DNA of 64,000 nt from Adiantum capillus-veneris. Its lineage: Eukaryota; Streptophyta; Polypodiopsida; Polypodiales; Pteridaceae. Both the position numbers and the translations under genes were made by a program. Below, one piece after another: positions 46,460 to 57,565 of this stretch (position 1 is the first letter of the stretch; each line of letters starts with the position of its first letter). The notes under the pieces were generated by a model, which ran no database searches, was not told the origin of the DNA, and saw only the letters and a list, made by a program, of their open reading frames with translations. The DNA lies in contig CM043969.1 of the NCBI GenBank assembly GCA_014529385.2, positions 29,962,946-30,026,945 on the forward strand, given 5' to 3'.

Positions 46460-48422
46460 TTAAGAGCTAGTGTTCTCATACTGCCATTCTTCTTTAGCAG
46501 TACTTCTACTCCTTCCTTCCTCTTCCATCTCACCAACTAGTCTATGTACCACAGCCAGCATGGTCTCTGTCATGGCTGGTACTGACTGATCTTTATCAGT
46601 TGATTGGGCTGGTATCTTCTGAATGACTCTAGCCTCGGAACTTTCTGGCTGCTCTGGCAGCTTCTTAGCTAAATCCTCTATGATTTTAGCTACTAGTTCT
46701 CGCTGCTCTTGCCACTCATCTACCACCTTTTCCTTACCCTTGGCCTTCCAAACTTCCCTTTGTTGGGCCCACTTGCTGCTGTTGGAGTTGACTGGTACTT
46801 ATAAAATGTTTTGAATCTCTTCAATGATCACTTTTTTGCTCCTAGTAACTACTCTGATTGGGACTGGCTCTGGTGCCTTAGCCTCAGTAGCAGTTGTTAC
46901 GGTTGCATTTGGACATTGGGCTGCAAAATGACCATACTTCCCACAGGTATAGCAATTCATTCTTCTGGTCTGGAATTTGCCTCTTTCTCTTCCTCTGCCC
47001 ATTCCTGGTTGGTATCTGCCTCGTCCTTGACCAGTACCAGTGGTACCTTGTCCTTCTTCTTGGGCTACTTTGATTGTCTCTGTCTTCACTGGTTCAGTGT
47101 AGGCAACCACTGATAGATCCTTTCCTTTCTTAAAATGGTGAATTCGGATGCCACAATTATTCCATAGGTGACCAAAGTCCTTGCAGTAGGTACATTGTGG
47201 GCATTCCGTGGAGATATGGTCCTTGGATTTACATCTTGAACACCAAGTCTCCATCTTCCGGACCGGCTGTCTTGTGTGGCTAATCTCCGCAATCTGCCTA
47301 GCCATTTCTTCAATTTTCTTGGTCCATGATCCTTTCTTTGATTTTTCCTTTGTCCGTTCATTGGAACTACTCTCGGAACTGCTGGATGTTGCACTGGAAT
47401 CAGAAGCTTTAGTAACCGAACTACTGCTACTGGTCCTTCGCTTCTTATGGCTTTTTTCTTTCTTAGCCTGCTGTTCCAATTTTAATGCTTGCTGGACCAG
47501 GTCATTGAATTTCTTTGTAGGGGCTGATACTTCTTGTTCTCTCAGCTTCTTGCTTCTGAACCCATTGAAAACCCCCATCCCTTAATCTCTTCTCAGACGG
47601 TGGTTCTTGCAGTTGTCTGGTCAGTTCTTTGATCTTTTCTACATAGCAGCGGACTGACAAATTCCATTGTTTGATCTAATCCAATTCACAGAGAATATCC
47701 TCATCTCCTCGATTGTCGGAATATTCCAACCTGAAGGCCTTAAGTAATTTATTATATGATCTCAGTTCGCATGCAGGGCAATGGTAATACCATTTCCTTG
47801 CTGCTTCCTTCAAGGTTTGTGGAAAGTATTCCCCCCAATCATCTTCATCAATGTTTTTTAGTTCAGCATACTGCTCAAAAGCTTGTATGTGAACATCAAG
47901 ATCATCCTTTTTCCCTCCTTTGAACATGGGAAAGGAAATCTTCAGGGAAGCGGAGTAATCATGTCGATTACTGCTAATTCCACGAGTTCGCTTCTTGGCT
48001 ATAGACTGACGCTTGGGAGCCTTCTTGCAGTTGTCAGTGTCAACATCCCAATCAATCTCTGTCTCTATCTCAGTCTCAGTATCCTCTCTGTTTTGTCTGC
48101 TAGAAGTTCGGTGACTTCCCTTTCTGCCTTTGACATGCTCATCGTTCTGGCGAGACTGAGAACTCTTGGAACTCTTTGCCTTTCGTGCTTCCCGTTCTGC
48201 CCGTCTGCGTCGAGAATGACTGGAATGCTGTGAGTCCTGTGCCTCATTAGCTTGACTATGCTCCTCCTGAGCCTCAGTGTCAGTCATTTTCTCTTGCTTG
48301 GGATCAGACTCTCTTCCTGACTCCTCAGGAATGGGGTCCACATGATTGGTAGATTTTCGGCCACGATTGGATTTTGGTGCCATTGCTGAAAACTTCAACT
48401 GGGAGAAGAGTCTTTCAGTCAA
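46460..48422 (-). pseudogene. gag of the inserted gypsy element, three zinc knuckles
   Basis: Likely start at ATG 48383 (MAPKSNRGRKS), or 48422, which is only 13 nt after the PBS. A charged, Arg/Ser-rich N-terminal region is followed by the gag core (ISFPMFKGGKKDDLDVHIQAF; EAARKWYYHCPA). A TAG at 47676 and a one-base shift in a G5 run near 47580 break the frame. It continues 47578-46799 with three CCHC knuckles: CSRCKSKDHISTEC, CTYCKDFGHLWNNC and CYTCGKYGHFAAQC. A stop at 46799 and a linker frame (46460-46726) lead toward protease. Gag assembles the cytoplasmic particle and binds element RNA. Three knuckles is more than the one or two usual in plant gypsy gag. Confidence 0.88.
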
Positions 48423-48434
48423 CGAGCTTCAGCT

Positions 48435-48453
48435 CTAGCCACTGTGATCGCCA
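48435..48453 (-). other. primer-binding site of the inserted gypsy element
   Basis: The minus strand reads TGGCGATCACAGTGGC starting three bases after the 5' LTR end. It begins with the TGG expected for pairing with a tRNA CCA end. The tRNA species was not determined, and it is not initiator Met. Confidence 0.8.
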
Positions 48454-48456
48454 AAA

Positions 48457-48933
48457 TGGAATTGGAGTTGATCTCTTGAGATAGCTAATTCCAGTGTTGA
48501 AGGATTTCAGCTACTTAGAGTAGAAAGAGTTCAGACAGCAGACTAGACAGAAATCATTGACTAGACTGAAATATGAATACTGAAATGAGAATCAGACTTA
48601 AAGACTGGAATAAAGTTCAGATTTAGATTCAGAAGACTGTTGAGAAGTCAGTATCACTGGAATATATATATATCATGATTGAGATTTCAATGAATATGAT
48701 TACAGAGAGAGAGAGAGAAAGTGTAGCCGATAATACTGCCACTGATGCTCAAGTGCAATTATAGCTCAAAGCGCTAATACAAGTGATAACAATTGCCAAC
48801 CCGATATCAAAGTAATGGGCCCCTATTTATATGCTTCGGGTTTACCGAAGTAATTACTTTAGTAATTACTAAGTGATTCACTGCCCATCTTCTAAGAACA
48901 CGTTCCCACATGGTGACGTGCCAGCCGTCCACA
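48457..48933 (-). repeat. 5' LTR of the inserted gypsy element
   Basis: 477 bp with minus-strand ends TGTGGACGGC and CAATTCCA, matching the copy at 37911-38396 throughout. The first bases of this LTR happen to stay open in the outer gag frame, so the host gag ORF appears to continue a short way into it. Confidence 0.92.
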
Positions 48934-49123
48934 ACCTCCTCGAAGATGGAAGGCCTTTTTAGCTCAACTTTGAGCTTCATATTTTCTTTTAGGTTTGCCA
49001 CAATATGGTCCTTCTTTAACAAGGATGGAGGGGTCTCGTTTCCCAAAGCCCGGGCCCATTTATCCCATAAAGGGGTGAACTGCATGAGAAAATCATCAAC
49101 ACTCTGATTAGCCCTCTGAGTGT
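48934..49123 (-). pseudogene. outer gypsy gag, 5' portion before the insertion
   Basis: The minus frame NQSVDDFLMQFTPLWDKWAR to SIFEEVV is gypsy gag and runs straight into the target site of the 11-kb insertion. Its continuation, across one copy of the target duplication, starts at 37910 with an Arg/Lys/Glu-rich helix leading to the zinc knuckle at about 37550. At its upstream end, near 49123, it abuts copia protease sequence with no intervening bases, so the rest of this gag is missing. Confidence 0.8.
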
Positions 49124-49560
49124 ACCCTTAGTTCTGGTACATAACGTACATCTCGTAGTGTAAGAAATGCACTGCTAGGTAAAAACATGCATACATCTCC
49201 AGCACCCTCTATGTCATATGCTGAACCATCAGCAAACTGCACACAACCAAGTCTCCCACTAGAGAAAGAGCAAAACAAATCACGATGTGGTGTCACGTGA
49301 AAAACTGCTTGCTCGTCTAGTAGAAAACGCGTAGACAATGTGCTATCCCAAGACACAAAGTAGTTCGAAGGCAAGTTAGACTCAAAAATGACATGCCCGT
49401 CACATACATACACTCTAGCATGTGTCCTCACAGTAGCACCATGCATCTGCCTCTTTCGTTGCCTCATACGCCTGAAGAAATGACGCCTAATATGCCCATC
49501 ATGGCCGCAGTGCCAACATGTCAGTCGCGATCTTGAATGAGAACCACCTCTTACCTGAAG
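49110..49560 (-). pseudogene. Ty1/copia gag knuckle and protease fragment
   Basis: The minus frame contains CWHCGHDGHIRRHF (49476-49518), a CCHC knuckle whose last Cys is Phe, then after a linker FLLDEQAVFHVTP (about 49300-49325), where the catalytic DSGA of copia protease is DEQA, then FADGSAYDIEGAGDV and LRDVRYVPEL, the usual end of the copia protease core. Loss of the active-site Ser/Gly shows it is inactive. The sequence stops at the gypsy gag junction near 49123. Between it and the primer-binding site at 50702 no intact copia gag can be read. Confidence 0.75.
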
Positions 49561-50701
49561 CATCTCTACGCCAAAACTATGGCAAACAATGCTCAAGATC
49601 ACAAGACTCTCCCACCCGAGAGCAAACCACTGTCTCAAGCAAAGAAAGGTACACAACTCCTCATTCTTGCGAGAGTGGATACAAAAACACAAAACTGTGT
49701 TCAAACTGACAAAACCTGTCAAAGTGAGAGTAAACACTCGATCATAAACTATGGCAAGAATCTGGGAAAAATCCGGTAGAGTTTCCCCTAAAAACTGAGC
49801 AAAAACTCAAGTACGATCTCTACCATAAACCATAACACTACTCAATGCCAATCAGTAGAAATGCCAAAATGGCTCCACATTTTCACATACAACGGCAATC
49901 CACACTCAACGTACATCAACGGAGTGACCGCGCATAAGCAAGTGCCAAAAGAGTTTCAATCCAGAAACTTGATCAATGCGAAAACAATACTGTCAAGAGA
50001 GCTCACCGGCACTTGAAGTTGCTCACCAAAATGCATGTATAATGGGCATCAACCATGCGCCATAACCATATGCAAACCATCCACAAAGACCATGAATCCA
50101 AGCAAAAAATCAGTGCCAAAGTATCTTGTGAAAACCAGTGAAAGAAGCTCCACCTGTGTGCTCCAAAAACCTGCGTCTCTCAAGAGACCGCTTCATTGGT
50201 GTGTAAACACCTCCGTACTTCGTTACCCAAATTTACCAAAAAACCCTCAAACCACAAGCTCTGCACAATCTCAAATTGCATCTTCAGCTCAGAATTGATG
50301 CACCTAACTTCAAGCACCTGCTGTGCTTCCAAAAGTGCATCAAACTCTCACACTATGCGAAAACAAAAAACTTGCAATTTACAGTCAGTCTGAGCTGAAT
50401 ATCAGCAAAACGGTGAGGAATTTAAAAAACATTTCTTCTTCAAAGTTGTAGACCACATCCAAGCGAATGGGCTCGACAGATAGAATTCTCAGATGTACAT
50501 TCTACAAGGAGAAAAACGAATCTGAAAACAGTGCTACTGCGCACACAGTTTTCAGGGCAGCACCTTCACTTACACACAATCTTCCACACTCCTTTCTGAG
50601 CTTCCACAAGAGCATACATCACTCTCAACTGAGCTCATAAGCTCCCATTGCATTCTCACAAAGCTTCCAAGCTTTCTTAATCTCTCCACCGTCAAGAGCA
50701 A

Positions 50702-50713
50702 GCTCTGATACCA
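50702..50713 (-). other. copia primer-binding site (tRNA-iMet)
   Basis: The minus strand reads TGGTATCAGAGC, the exact complement of the plant initiator tRNA-Met 3' end, two bases after a sequence ending CACTCACA. This is a standard copia priming site and belongs to the fragment at 49110-49560. Confidence 0.88.
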
Positions 50714-50715
50714 AT

Positions 50716-51115
50716 TGTGAGTGCGTGGATGCGGTGCGTGTGCGGAGAGTGAGAAGGAGAGAGAGGGAGAGAGAGAGAGAGAGAACGACACAAGATGTGG
50801 GGTGGAGCTCCCAAATCTCACTGTATGAGTACCATGTGAGAATGTGAGTGAGAGCTCCTTATTCTTTGTATGTATAAAGAATAAGGAGATAATGTGGGCA
50901 GCCGGACATTGGTCGACGGACACGGGCAAAGCACGGTGAGGCACACCGCCTTTACCTAACATTACTGATGTGCACGCGACCACCTCTCTCTTTAAATGGA
51001 CATAAAACGTCTTTTGAGGCCTTATTAATGTGTACTCGACCACCTCTCTCTTTACATGGACATAAAATGTCTTTTGAGTTTCCACCTTCATGTGTCTTTT
51101 CATTTCCTAAACTCA
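50716..51115 (-). repeat. probable 5' LTR of the copia fragment
   Basis: The inner end (CACTCACA on the minus strand) is fixed by the primer-binding site. The outer end is inferred at TGAGTTTAGG (51115), since no second LTR survives for comparison. It contains a (GA)n run at 50757-50782 and a tandem duplication of about 58 bp, CGACCACCTCTCTCTTTA...CATAAAA.GTCTTTTGAG, at about 50968-51078. Part of this LTR stays open by chance and should not be read as protein. Confidence 0.6.
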
Positions 51116-51606
51116 CCCTTCTTATACACTAAAGATGGTTTAAAAGCATTTTTTCTTTTTGGAGATTGGGGGGCCCTAATCCTCCATTCATGTCAACTAT
51201 GGATCGCAATTTGTAAGATGGATCATGATCGGTGATAACCTCACAAGTTGTACCAAGCTGGCACCCCCCTCACCAAACAAGTTAGTAGCTAGGATAGATG
51301 GGAAATCTCAAGTGCATTAATGTCAAAGGGAAGCCGATATCTAGAAGCACCCAACTCCACGCCCCACAGAGTTGACAAACCTAGCAAAGTCAACTATAGA
51401 ACCCATGGCAAGATCCTACTCATGCCCTTGCACAACATGCAAAAGTCATCGGCCCCACGAGTGCCCATACACTACTCACAGGAGACCCTGTCTTGTAGCA
51501 GCAAACCTTGCCATACGTGCTCACTCTTAAAAGGCCCCTACAATGCAAGTCTTAATCAATAACCCTGCTCGCTCTCCATGCACCTTGCTCAAATTTCATG
51601 ACAAAA

Positions 51607-52090
51607 TTAATCAGGTACTTCGATGGATTGGTATTGTGCCAGGAAATCTTTCTTCACACGGTTGTAGTCCAAAACCACCCCTAGATTTTGTGCTTGCATC
51701 AACTCCTCAAAATTGTGTAACCAAACTTTTGCCTCATCTTGTAAACTATATTGCAGCAGCCGTAACAATATAGCTTGGTCTAGTATATTGTGCAGTAAGC
51801 AATTGACTTCCAACTTTTCAATAAACGTTCGTGCATTTTCATTAGGCAATCCATGAAACTGTGGGAACTTGTCTACCATGTTTGATTGCCACAAAAACAC
51901 TTATATGTGACGTCAAAAACTCAAGGGATGTCAATGGATCGCTCCAATACCTAATCCACCTCACACTGGGTAACCCATCCCCTAGTGCTTGGCTTCACAA
52001 AACCTTACAACCCTCCAAAGGTTGCAAGCCAATTATACGACCGCCTCAAGTGTTTTCCACAATTTGCACAGACATAGGCGGTTGTCCATA
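51607..52090 (-). pseudogene. retrotransposon gag remnant
   Basis: Frame 51900-51607 reads FPQFHGLPNENARTFIEKLE, then LLRLLQYSLQDEAKVWLHNF and VVLDYNRVKKDFLAQYQS. This is the typical plan of the retrotransposon gag domain: F.G.....A..F...., ...L..SL...A..W. An upstream frame (to about 52090) may continue it. No knuckle or pol follows at 51.1-51.6 kb, where the copia LTR begins. A separate element from its neighbours. Confidence 0.65.
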
Positions 52091-52099
52091 AGGACTCAC

Positions 52100-53670
52100 A
52101 TCCCTTTTACATTCACTACTTGCAGAATACATATTTCACAGAAATGGGAGGATAGGAGCACTTGCTCCTTTGTAGGGGCACCAAAATGAAAACAAGAAGG
52201 AAAAAAATAACCTCTATAGCCTTGCACACACCACACTGTCAAAAGGAAACACCATAAAGCTACGCCAAACACCTATGTCGAACACCTATAAAATTGGGCA
52301 GGAAAAAACCCTAACCAAAACCATGTTAAAAATAGATAAAAACCAAGACCATAAATATGAATCTCGTGTCATGTAGACCTTCGTAGAGTATCCATATGCT
52401 TGATTCCAACAACAGACGAGAGAGTTACAAGCTTTCGAAGTTGGGGTATCTCTCAAAAGCTCCAAAAAAGCTAGTCTCTGTTAGGAAAAAGGGTGTGCCA
52501 AAAATTGAAGCTATTAAAAGGGTATTTTTTTGGCTCTTATCCCAAGTAATTTTCTCTCTCTTTTTATCCGACGTTTTCTCTCTCTTTGGGCACCTTTTAA
52601 TTGGTCCAATTTTGGTCTTTCTTGGGTGAAAAATGAGTTGTCAGTGCCATTTGACCAAGGAATGGGGTGGGGGCAAGTGTTCGGGGACCAAAAGGAATGC
52701 CTCATGCCTGTCCAGGCAGTGGGAACTCAAAATGGGCACCCTTTCCTCCCCCAACACCCATGAGACTCCATTAGCAAGGCAAGGAAGCTCCATTTTCCCC
52801 TTTGATACAACCTTAGGGTGTACCCACTCCCCCCCTTATACCCTTCGATTTCCACTTTCTTCCCCCCATGTGGGATTACTTCATTGCCACTTGGCCCCAT
52901 CATCCCCCCTTCCCAACTTCCCCAAAGATTTCAGCTTCTCCCAAAGCATGAGGGGACTTCTCGGACAATTTTCCCCGAGGCATACCTTGCTGCTCTGGTC
53001 ACCGAATGACGCATTGTAACACACAGCTTGAACCCCATCACCTCGGCTATCTCCAAAAATATAAAACTTCATCATTTCTAATCTTAGACCCCCAAGTTGG
53101 CCTAGTTGCCCTTCTCGCATGCACCCACAATCACCTTCTATATTGAGATCACCCGCTTCAGATGCTCATAACTCATGATGTACAAGTCCGATTCACAATC
53201 TATAAAGCATGGCTGAAAAAAATTATTAAAATTGTCATTTTGGAGTCTCGAACAACCCAAGACATCAACATTCAATCTTGGAAAAATCAAACCTTTGTAC
53301 ATAATTTTTTACAAGGCCACTTCCAAAACTTGCAGGGCTATGTACACATATATACATGAGGCTAGTGGGCAAGCTTTTTGGAATGACCTAGTGACTTCAT
53401 GCTTATCCAAAAAATGCCTGACAACGTTTAGAATATGGAAAACGGGATTTTCCCAAATTATGTAAAATGGTGTTAGTAGGTGCATGTTGAGGATATAATG
53501 TATATAGAAAAGTCTAGTTGAATAGAGATACGATGTACCTTACTAACTCCCCAAGTTTGAAAATAGCTTCTCTCACTTACTTGTCCTGGCATGTGTGCAT
53601 ACTCACGAGAATCCTGAACTACAATGTCAAAAGATTAAAACAAGATAGGGTTTTGATCATACACATAATT
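52100..53670. other. no gene recognised
   Basis: Pyrimidine-rich to AT-rich sequence with overlapping short frames in several phases. The plus frames at 52530-53019 have low-complexity Pro/Phe/Leu composition and no domain. It could include LTR sequence of the gag remnant to the left, but no boundaries can be shown. Confidence 0.4.
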
Positions 53671-53676
53671 CAATTT

Positions 53677-54173
53677 CTAAACAAAATAAGGGAGAGGATA
53701 AAAATTAAATGAAGGAATTAACTGTAACATCTTGTGCCCATTGTGGAGCTTCAATTCATCGCTTCCACCTTTCCTTGCCTTTTTAAAATCTCCCTTTAGT
53801 GACCTCATGTATCTTGTTGATGTGCAAAGAGATGCAAAAGAATCCTTCACTCGATCACCATCATCTTTGGTAAAGTCCATGGGGCTTTAGAAAGCTCAAT
53901 CTTTCCATTAGGGACTCAACCTAGAGTGGCAGACGAGAAAAGATGTATTAAGACCTCAAATCCTTCCTTTCCCCCAAAGTCCTTTTTGCCCATAGTGTGG
54001 TCACATAGGGTGTGAGTTGCATTCTTCAATATGTGCATAGGATCCAAGAGGTGTTGTATTCTCCAATATGGAAGCTTTAAAAATATGGAGTACTTTAACA
54101 TACCTTTTGGTGTAGTGGATGGGGGTGTATCACTATTGTAGTGCTCTTCCCAACTGCTTGCCCAATCAAACAA
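53677..54173 (-). pseudogene. CACTA (En/Spm) TNP2-like transposase fragment
   Basis: Frame 54173-53916 contains FLKLPYWRIQHLLDPMHILKN, matching the LPYWxxLxxRHxLDxMHxxKN block of TNP2-type CACTA transposases. After a stop, frame 53880-53677 gives DELKLHNGHKMLQL, corresponding to the following LKxHDxHxLxQ block. Both parts are in the right order about 60-80 residues apart. No start, terminal repeats or remaining domains are present. Confidence 0.7.
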
Positions 54174-54199
54174 AAAGAGTACTATATGAAGCTAGAGTA

Positions 54200-55230
54200 A
54201 CAACAAAATCATAGGCAAAGACCATGAAGCCTTATAATGATAGCGAATAACCGTATGAATACCTTTGAGGTAAAATATCCATAAAATTCCACCCTAAACT
54301 CTCACTAAACTATGTCATATGTAGGTTACAAGAACCTATGTGTAGGTGAAGTTAATGCATCTCAAGTCACAGAGTAGAAGATCTTAGGGTACAAAGATTT
54401 TTGAGAGTCACAAGGAGAGATAGATGGTTTCACAGACTCACAATAGTAGAGATAGAAGAACCATGACCTTTCACTGGACATTTAGTATCAAGGACTTGAG
54501 GCATTATATACATGGTAAGCGAATAGAGGGCAATGAAGAATCCATAGGCTTGGAAGTCAAGATTCTGATAATTGTAGAGCACATGGACAAGTCTTGCTAC
54601 ATAATCATATAGAAATAAGATCATAATATAGAGGAGATCTAATGTTTGAGTATATTTAGTCTAGTCTTCCTTCCAAGAGGGACTCAATTATAAATGTGTG
54701 AGAGAGATTTGTTTGTGATAGACACAAGCATACACCTTCAATATCCAAAATACCATCGAATAAGGAAGCTAGTTTTCTATTAAGACCACATGTCAAGGGG
54801 TTTAATGAAATCATCTTCAAAAGATTAAATGACCATTTACAATGGTGTTAACTATGGACAAAACAGTTATTGGGAAGAATTATCTTAAGATACACTATCA
54901 GAGGAAAATTCCAAAACCGCTAGCATTGTCGCAAATTAAAAAAGAAAAATAGAAAGGCAAAATATTGTGTGTGTGGCAGTAACAACGACAATGGATGCAA
55001 TAGTGGTTTAACAACTATATACGCGATAATATTGTCATAATTATTACCTTCATTATTACCGCTGTCGAGGAATATTTGTGCGAAAGGTGAGATAGGAAGG
55101 CACCGGGCCCCTGGCTGTGAGAGGTGCAAGGAAAAGGGGTGCAGCAGGCACAATTAGCAGAAACAGAGCTCAAAACAGACAGTTCTCTTAATACCAATTA
55201 ATCAATAGAATCCATGATTAATCACTCATT
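54200..55230. other. no gene recognised
   Basis: AT-rich sequence with short frames only. It may include flanking CACTA sequence on its left side, but no motif supports that. Confidence 0.4.
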
Positions 55231-55232
55231 GA

Positions 55233-57070
55233 TGGAGGATTTATGCTCCTTACAAGGTGGAACCTGGCTTAATCCAGGTGCTAATCAAGAAAATTAATAA
55301 TGACTTGCTTTGTACTGCCTTCTGCTTCTTCCCGTTATGGCATAGGAACTTTGTCTTCCAATGGCCGTCTAATTTGGCTTAAGATTTCTGGCTTAAATCC
55401 CAGATTTGAATGGGTTTAGGCTCGGCTAATGGTTTAAGATTAGGTTTAGGATGGATTATGGAGGTTTTGTTCTAGGATTCGAATGGCTAATGATGGCTTA
55501 ATGATATCCAGAGCTTTCGCTTGAGTTGATCCGAGAAGGTTCGGCTAGGAGGGCGAGATCAAGCTTGGTTTCGACTTAAGAGATTTGTCTTAGCATTAGA
55601 AGCTCGATATTAGGCATCATAATGATACCAAGAGCTTTGATAAGCTAGGCTTATGATTTTTTTAATCCGAGTTTAAGTGCTTTGCTTGAGTTAAATGGGC
55701 TTTGTCCTAGCTTGCTAAACACCTCCGGGGAGAAGAGGACTCAATAATATGAGGAGAGGAGCCCTAAGAAATCACACGATACCTCTTTTTGTAGGTTGCA
55801 TGATCCCTTTCTAAAAATAGCCAACATGGGTAGCTAACATGGAGGGACCCTTCCCTATGACGTGGCAGTGGCAAAATCGACCTTTATAAAAACTGACGCA
55901 ACTAGCACCGAATGGGGTTGCCCCGAGATCGCTATCATTTCTTTCTTCTTCATCTTGCTAGTTCAAGCTTTCTGCAACCCGATGCGCGCTTCCCTTCGAT
56001 TCCCTGCACTACTGCCATCGCGAGGCCATGGCCTCCTTTCCCCCTTTTCACACTCAATTAACCCCATAAAATGGGTCTCCATTCCAAAGGCACTTGAGAG
56101 GCCATTTTATGGCTCATTTGTGCAGGCACTAGTGGGCAGTCTTTTGGCCTTTCAACTTGTAAGGGCACCGCATTTGGCATGAAAATCTAGCAATGCATTG
56201 CTAAGCTTCCCATTGGCGGCATTCGGGCACACATACCGACCATGCAATGTTGCAAAAAGGCTTCATATTTGGCATGCATCTCGGCCAAGCAATGCTAAGC
56301 TTTTCCTTCATTGGCGGCCATAATTACTAGAAGGCATAATATTCGGCACAAATGCTGGGCAAGCATTGTCAAGCACAACATCTTTCTCCAATTGCCATCG
56401 ATTAGCAATATCATCATGAATAAAACATCTTCCTGCAAGAAGCAAGTGCTTTTGGAGAGTTGTCATGTCAAGGCTAGGCATATTATAAAAAATGATTCCG
56501 CATCGGCCCACATTTGGCATACACATAGAGCACCGCACTGCATTAAGCCAGATGAATGTGACTTATCAAGGCGACCAGGGCGGTTCGAACTCGGTCCCTG
56601 GCAATACTTAAACTCGCCATATCTTGCCAAAACCGAAACCCCGATTGACGAACTGAAAAGACCAACATGCTATTGAAAGTGAGCACTTCGGACTCATGAA
56701 TTTCTTTCATCTTTGACCTTTTATTAGCAGGTGCTCAATCTGGTATGGATGTGCAATCAACTCAAACTTCAAACTGCCATAACTTCTTCATCGTAGCTCC
56801 AATCGAAGAGTTGTAAAGGCAAGCCAGTAGAGCACTTCAGCACTGCAATTCTAAATCATAAAATCCCACTTATGCTCACTTAAATAATACTCCTTTTTGG
56901 AATCTTTAAGGCATCACTTCGCCCTTTTAAGTTGCATCTGGCATACATTAAAAACTAAACTTGGCCTTTTAACAAGCCTCATCACTGACCATTAATCAAG
57001 TAAGCTTCAAATAAGCTTGATGTGCATTTTTCTGGCATCTTTCTTAGCATGGGGGTGAAGTTTCACGACA
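55233..57070. repeat. large direct repeat, copy 1 (LTR-like, 1.84 kb)
   Basis: Begins TGGAGG(A/C)TTTATGCTCC and ends CACGACA, so it has TG...CA ends like an LTR, and is repeated at 57566-59437. Both copies hold a conserved TTTATAAAAACTGA.GCA (about 55880 and 58245), a plausible plus-strand TATA region. The frames within are short and differ between copies, so it is treated as non-coding. Confidence 0.8.
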
Positions 57071-57565
57071 TCCACCCCCTATGAACCTGCACAGCCTCCG
57101 GTTTGCGCCAACTGCACTTCAATTTGCATATGCTATAAGTAGCTTAAGCTCTTTCCATCATCAGACTCACGTAACGAGTAAACATATGATAAATATGAAA
57201 TAATGCTTATACCCTATCATCAATGTTCTAGCTTAATCATTAGGTAGTTGCCCATCAAAAATCTCTGAACTGTATCTACCGTATCTTCAAAGTATTCAAT
57301 TTTGAAAAACCTGTTCAGTGAACCTCGCCACACTCAAGTGCTCCAGTTAATGATGCACACGGCTTGAAATTAATCTCGCTTTAAGAAACCCTATCAAGCT
57401 CAAGTATGCCTTACTCTGTCTGCACACGGAATGGCCATCAAGTCCTTTACCTCAAGTTCTGGTAGCAGAACCAACTCAAAAGATGTGAAGATACCTTATT
57501 AATTATCCAAAGAAGTCAACTGGAAGCCTTTGTTAATGGAGCCTGATGAGCCTTTTCAAAGTTAA
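57071..57565. other. 495-bp spacer between the large direct repeats
   Basis: If the repeats are LTRs, this is the entire internal region of a non-coding, TRIM/LARD-like element. On the minus strand the bases next to copy 1 read ATAGGGGGTGGA, a possible polypurine tract. No convincing primer-binding site was found next to either repeat. Confidence 0.45.

Larger units (their letters stand above)
37911..48933 (-). mobile_element. inserted 11.0-kb Ty3/gypsy LTR retrotransposon with extra 3' ORFs
   Basis: Complete in structure and decayed in coding. 5' LTR 48457-48933, PBS 48435-48453, gag, protease, RT-RNase H, integrase, three or four additional sense ORFs (42359-38757), polypurine tract 38397-38413, 3' LTR 37911-38396. 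The flanks are ACCTA (37906-37910) and ACCTC (48934-48938), a 5-bp target duplication with one mismatch. Removing the element with one copy of the duplication restores the gag frame of the outer element. The LTRs differ at about 11 positions in the first 245 aligned bases by eye, so the insertion is not recent. Coding parts carry stops at 47676, 46058, 44461, 43704 and 39087 and several frameshifts. Confidence 0.93.

Noticed and set aside
46811-47585. Plus-strand Ser/Leu-rich ORFs
   Set aside because: Antisense shadows of the gag with three zinc knuckles.
50035-50393. Plus-strand ORFs between the copia primer-binding site and protease
   Set aside because: Opposite orientation to the element, overlapping frames and no domain.
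50570-51103. 177-codon minus ORF as a protein
   Set aside because: It overlies the copia LTR and primer-binding site and includes the tandem LTR duplication and (GA)n, so it is open by chance.
52530-53019. Overlapping plus ORFs rich in Pro, Phe and Leu
   Set aside because: Low-complexity pyrimidine-rich sequence and three overlapping frames of equal quality, with no motif.
57071-57565. Primer-binding site for the large direct repeats
   Set aside because: Neither inner border starts with TGG complementary to a tRNA end, so an active LTR element is not claimed.
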